Assembly (NCBI RefSeq): GCF_945859825.1 | Contig: NZ_CAMAPC010000017.1 | Location: 33,926 to 97,925 of the forward strand | Source of the DNA: Pseudoalteromonas holothuriae | GTDB taxonomy: Bacteria > Pseudomonadota > Gammaproteobacteria > Enterobacterales > Alteromonadaceae | Reading direction: 5' to 3' | DNA: 64,000 nt | Shown: positions 63,911 through 64,000 of the stretch, one piece after another | Layout of the letters: every line of letters begins with the position of its first letter | Position numbering within the stretch: position 1 is the stretch's first letter | Made by a program: the position numbers and the translations under genes | The notes under the pieces: generated by a model | Databases searched by the model: none | Seen by the model: the letters and a program-made list of their open reading frames with translations, nothing else | What the model was told of the DNA's origin: nothing

Positions 63911-63971
63911 ATGCCTGTTCCGAGATCCGATCTTTCGACCAAGAACGATTGGATAAACAAGGAACAGGCAT
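63911..63971 (+). promoter_or_regulatory. hairpin hiding the transposase start
   Basis: ATGCCTGTTCC (63911-63921) is the exact reverse complement of GGAACAGGCAT (63961-63971). The second arm contains the ribosome-binding region and the first two bases of the transposase ATG (63970). A transcript entering from outside would fold this stem and block translation. Confidence 0.6.
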
Positions 63972-64000
63972 GATTAAATTAGTTGAATTGTTTTGCGATG
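63970..64000 (+). CDS. IS transposase, first 10 codons
   Basis: The frame opens with ATG 63970 and reads MIKLVELFCD before the window ends. It resembles the start of IS982-family DDE transposases. No further statement is possible from ten residues. Confidence 0.5.
   Translation, partial: MIKLVELFCD

Larger units (their letters stand above)
61124..64000 (+). mobile_element. second Tn7-like element in tandem, 5' part (element 2)
   Basis: It begins TGTTGTTTGTAGTGTAAG and its first 115 bp or so match the left end of element 1 base for base. tnsA and tnsB are complete, and tnsC is interrupted by an insertion sequence. The far end lies outside the window. It occupies the position that a first insertion at ffs would have had before element 1 arrived, so it is probably the older resident. 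Confidence 0.88.
63881..64000 (+). mobile_element. insertion sequence in tnsC, probably IS982 family, 5' end only
   Basis: The junction starts ACCTGAATCTCGTTTAAG, a plausible terminal inverted repeat. The other end is outside the window. The transposase start MIKLVELFCD resembles the N-terminus of IS982-type transposases, which is the only basis for the family name. Confidence 0.6.

Overview
The window reads as a chromosome segment of a marine gammaproteobacterium of the Alteromonadales, most likely Pseudoalteromonas or a close relative. The basis is protein character and gene order (dapD-glnD-map // rpsB-tsf-pyrH-frr-uppS-cdsA-dxr-rseP-bamA-skp-lpxD-fabZ-lpxA-lpxB-rnhB-dnaE-accA-tilS) and the moderate AT bias. 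The genus is inferred; no database was searched.

Positions 1-34,560 are ordinary core chromosome. A phhB 3' end, a secreted S9 peptidase lipoprotein and a pteridine reductase come first. They are followed by the minus-strand dapD-glnD-map block, then the long plus-strand translation / lipid A / outer-membrane assembly cluster. After tilS come a small membrane protein, a diguanylate cyclase, a KefB/KefC-type antiporter, a patatin-like phospholipase and a DUF3014-like membrane protein. The segment ends with ffs, the 4.5S signal-recognition-particle RNA, at about 34,668-34,781.

From 34,795 to 61,118 lies a complete Tn7-like transposon carrying a type I-F3 CRISPR system (a CRISPR-associated transposon, CAST) inserted 13 bp past the end of ffs. 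It has TG...CA ends, three TnsB-site-like repeats at each end and a 5-bp ATTTT target duplication. The genes tnsA-tnsB-tnsC sit at the ffs side, and tniQ-cas8/5-cas7-cas6 plus a CRISPR array sit toward the far side. cas1, cas2 and cas3 are absent. The last, atypical spacer matches ffs at 24 of 32 positions. The transposon begins exactly 49 bp beyond that protospacer, so the element carries the guide for its own insertion site. An Xre repressor has near-identical operator sequences in front of its own gene and in front of tniQ.

The cargo looks like a defence island: a Gabija-like OLD nuclease plus UvrD-like helicase, a retron-type reverse transcriptase with a candidate ncRNA, a CoiA-like PD-(D/E)XK nuclease, and a NACHT-like NTPase with a C-terminal nuclease and two small partners. 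Beyond the array lies an unrecognised module of a PIN-like protein, a cysteine-protease-like protein and a PD-(D/E)XK nuclease.

At 61,124 a second Tn7-like element begins right after the shared ATTTT. Its left end and tnsB are nearly identical to those of the first, and its tnsA is more diverged. Its tnsC is cut after the Walker A motif by an insertion sequence (probably IS982 family) that runs off the window. The simplest history is that the intact element inserted later, between ffs and an older copy already at the same site.
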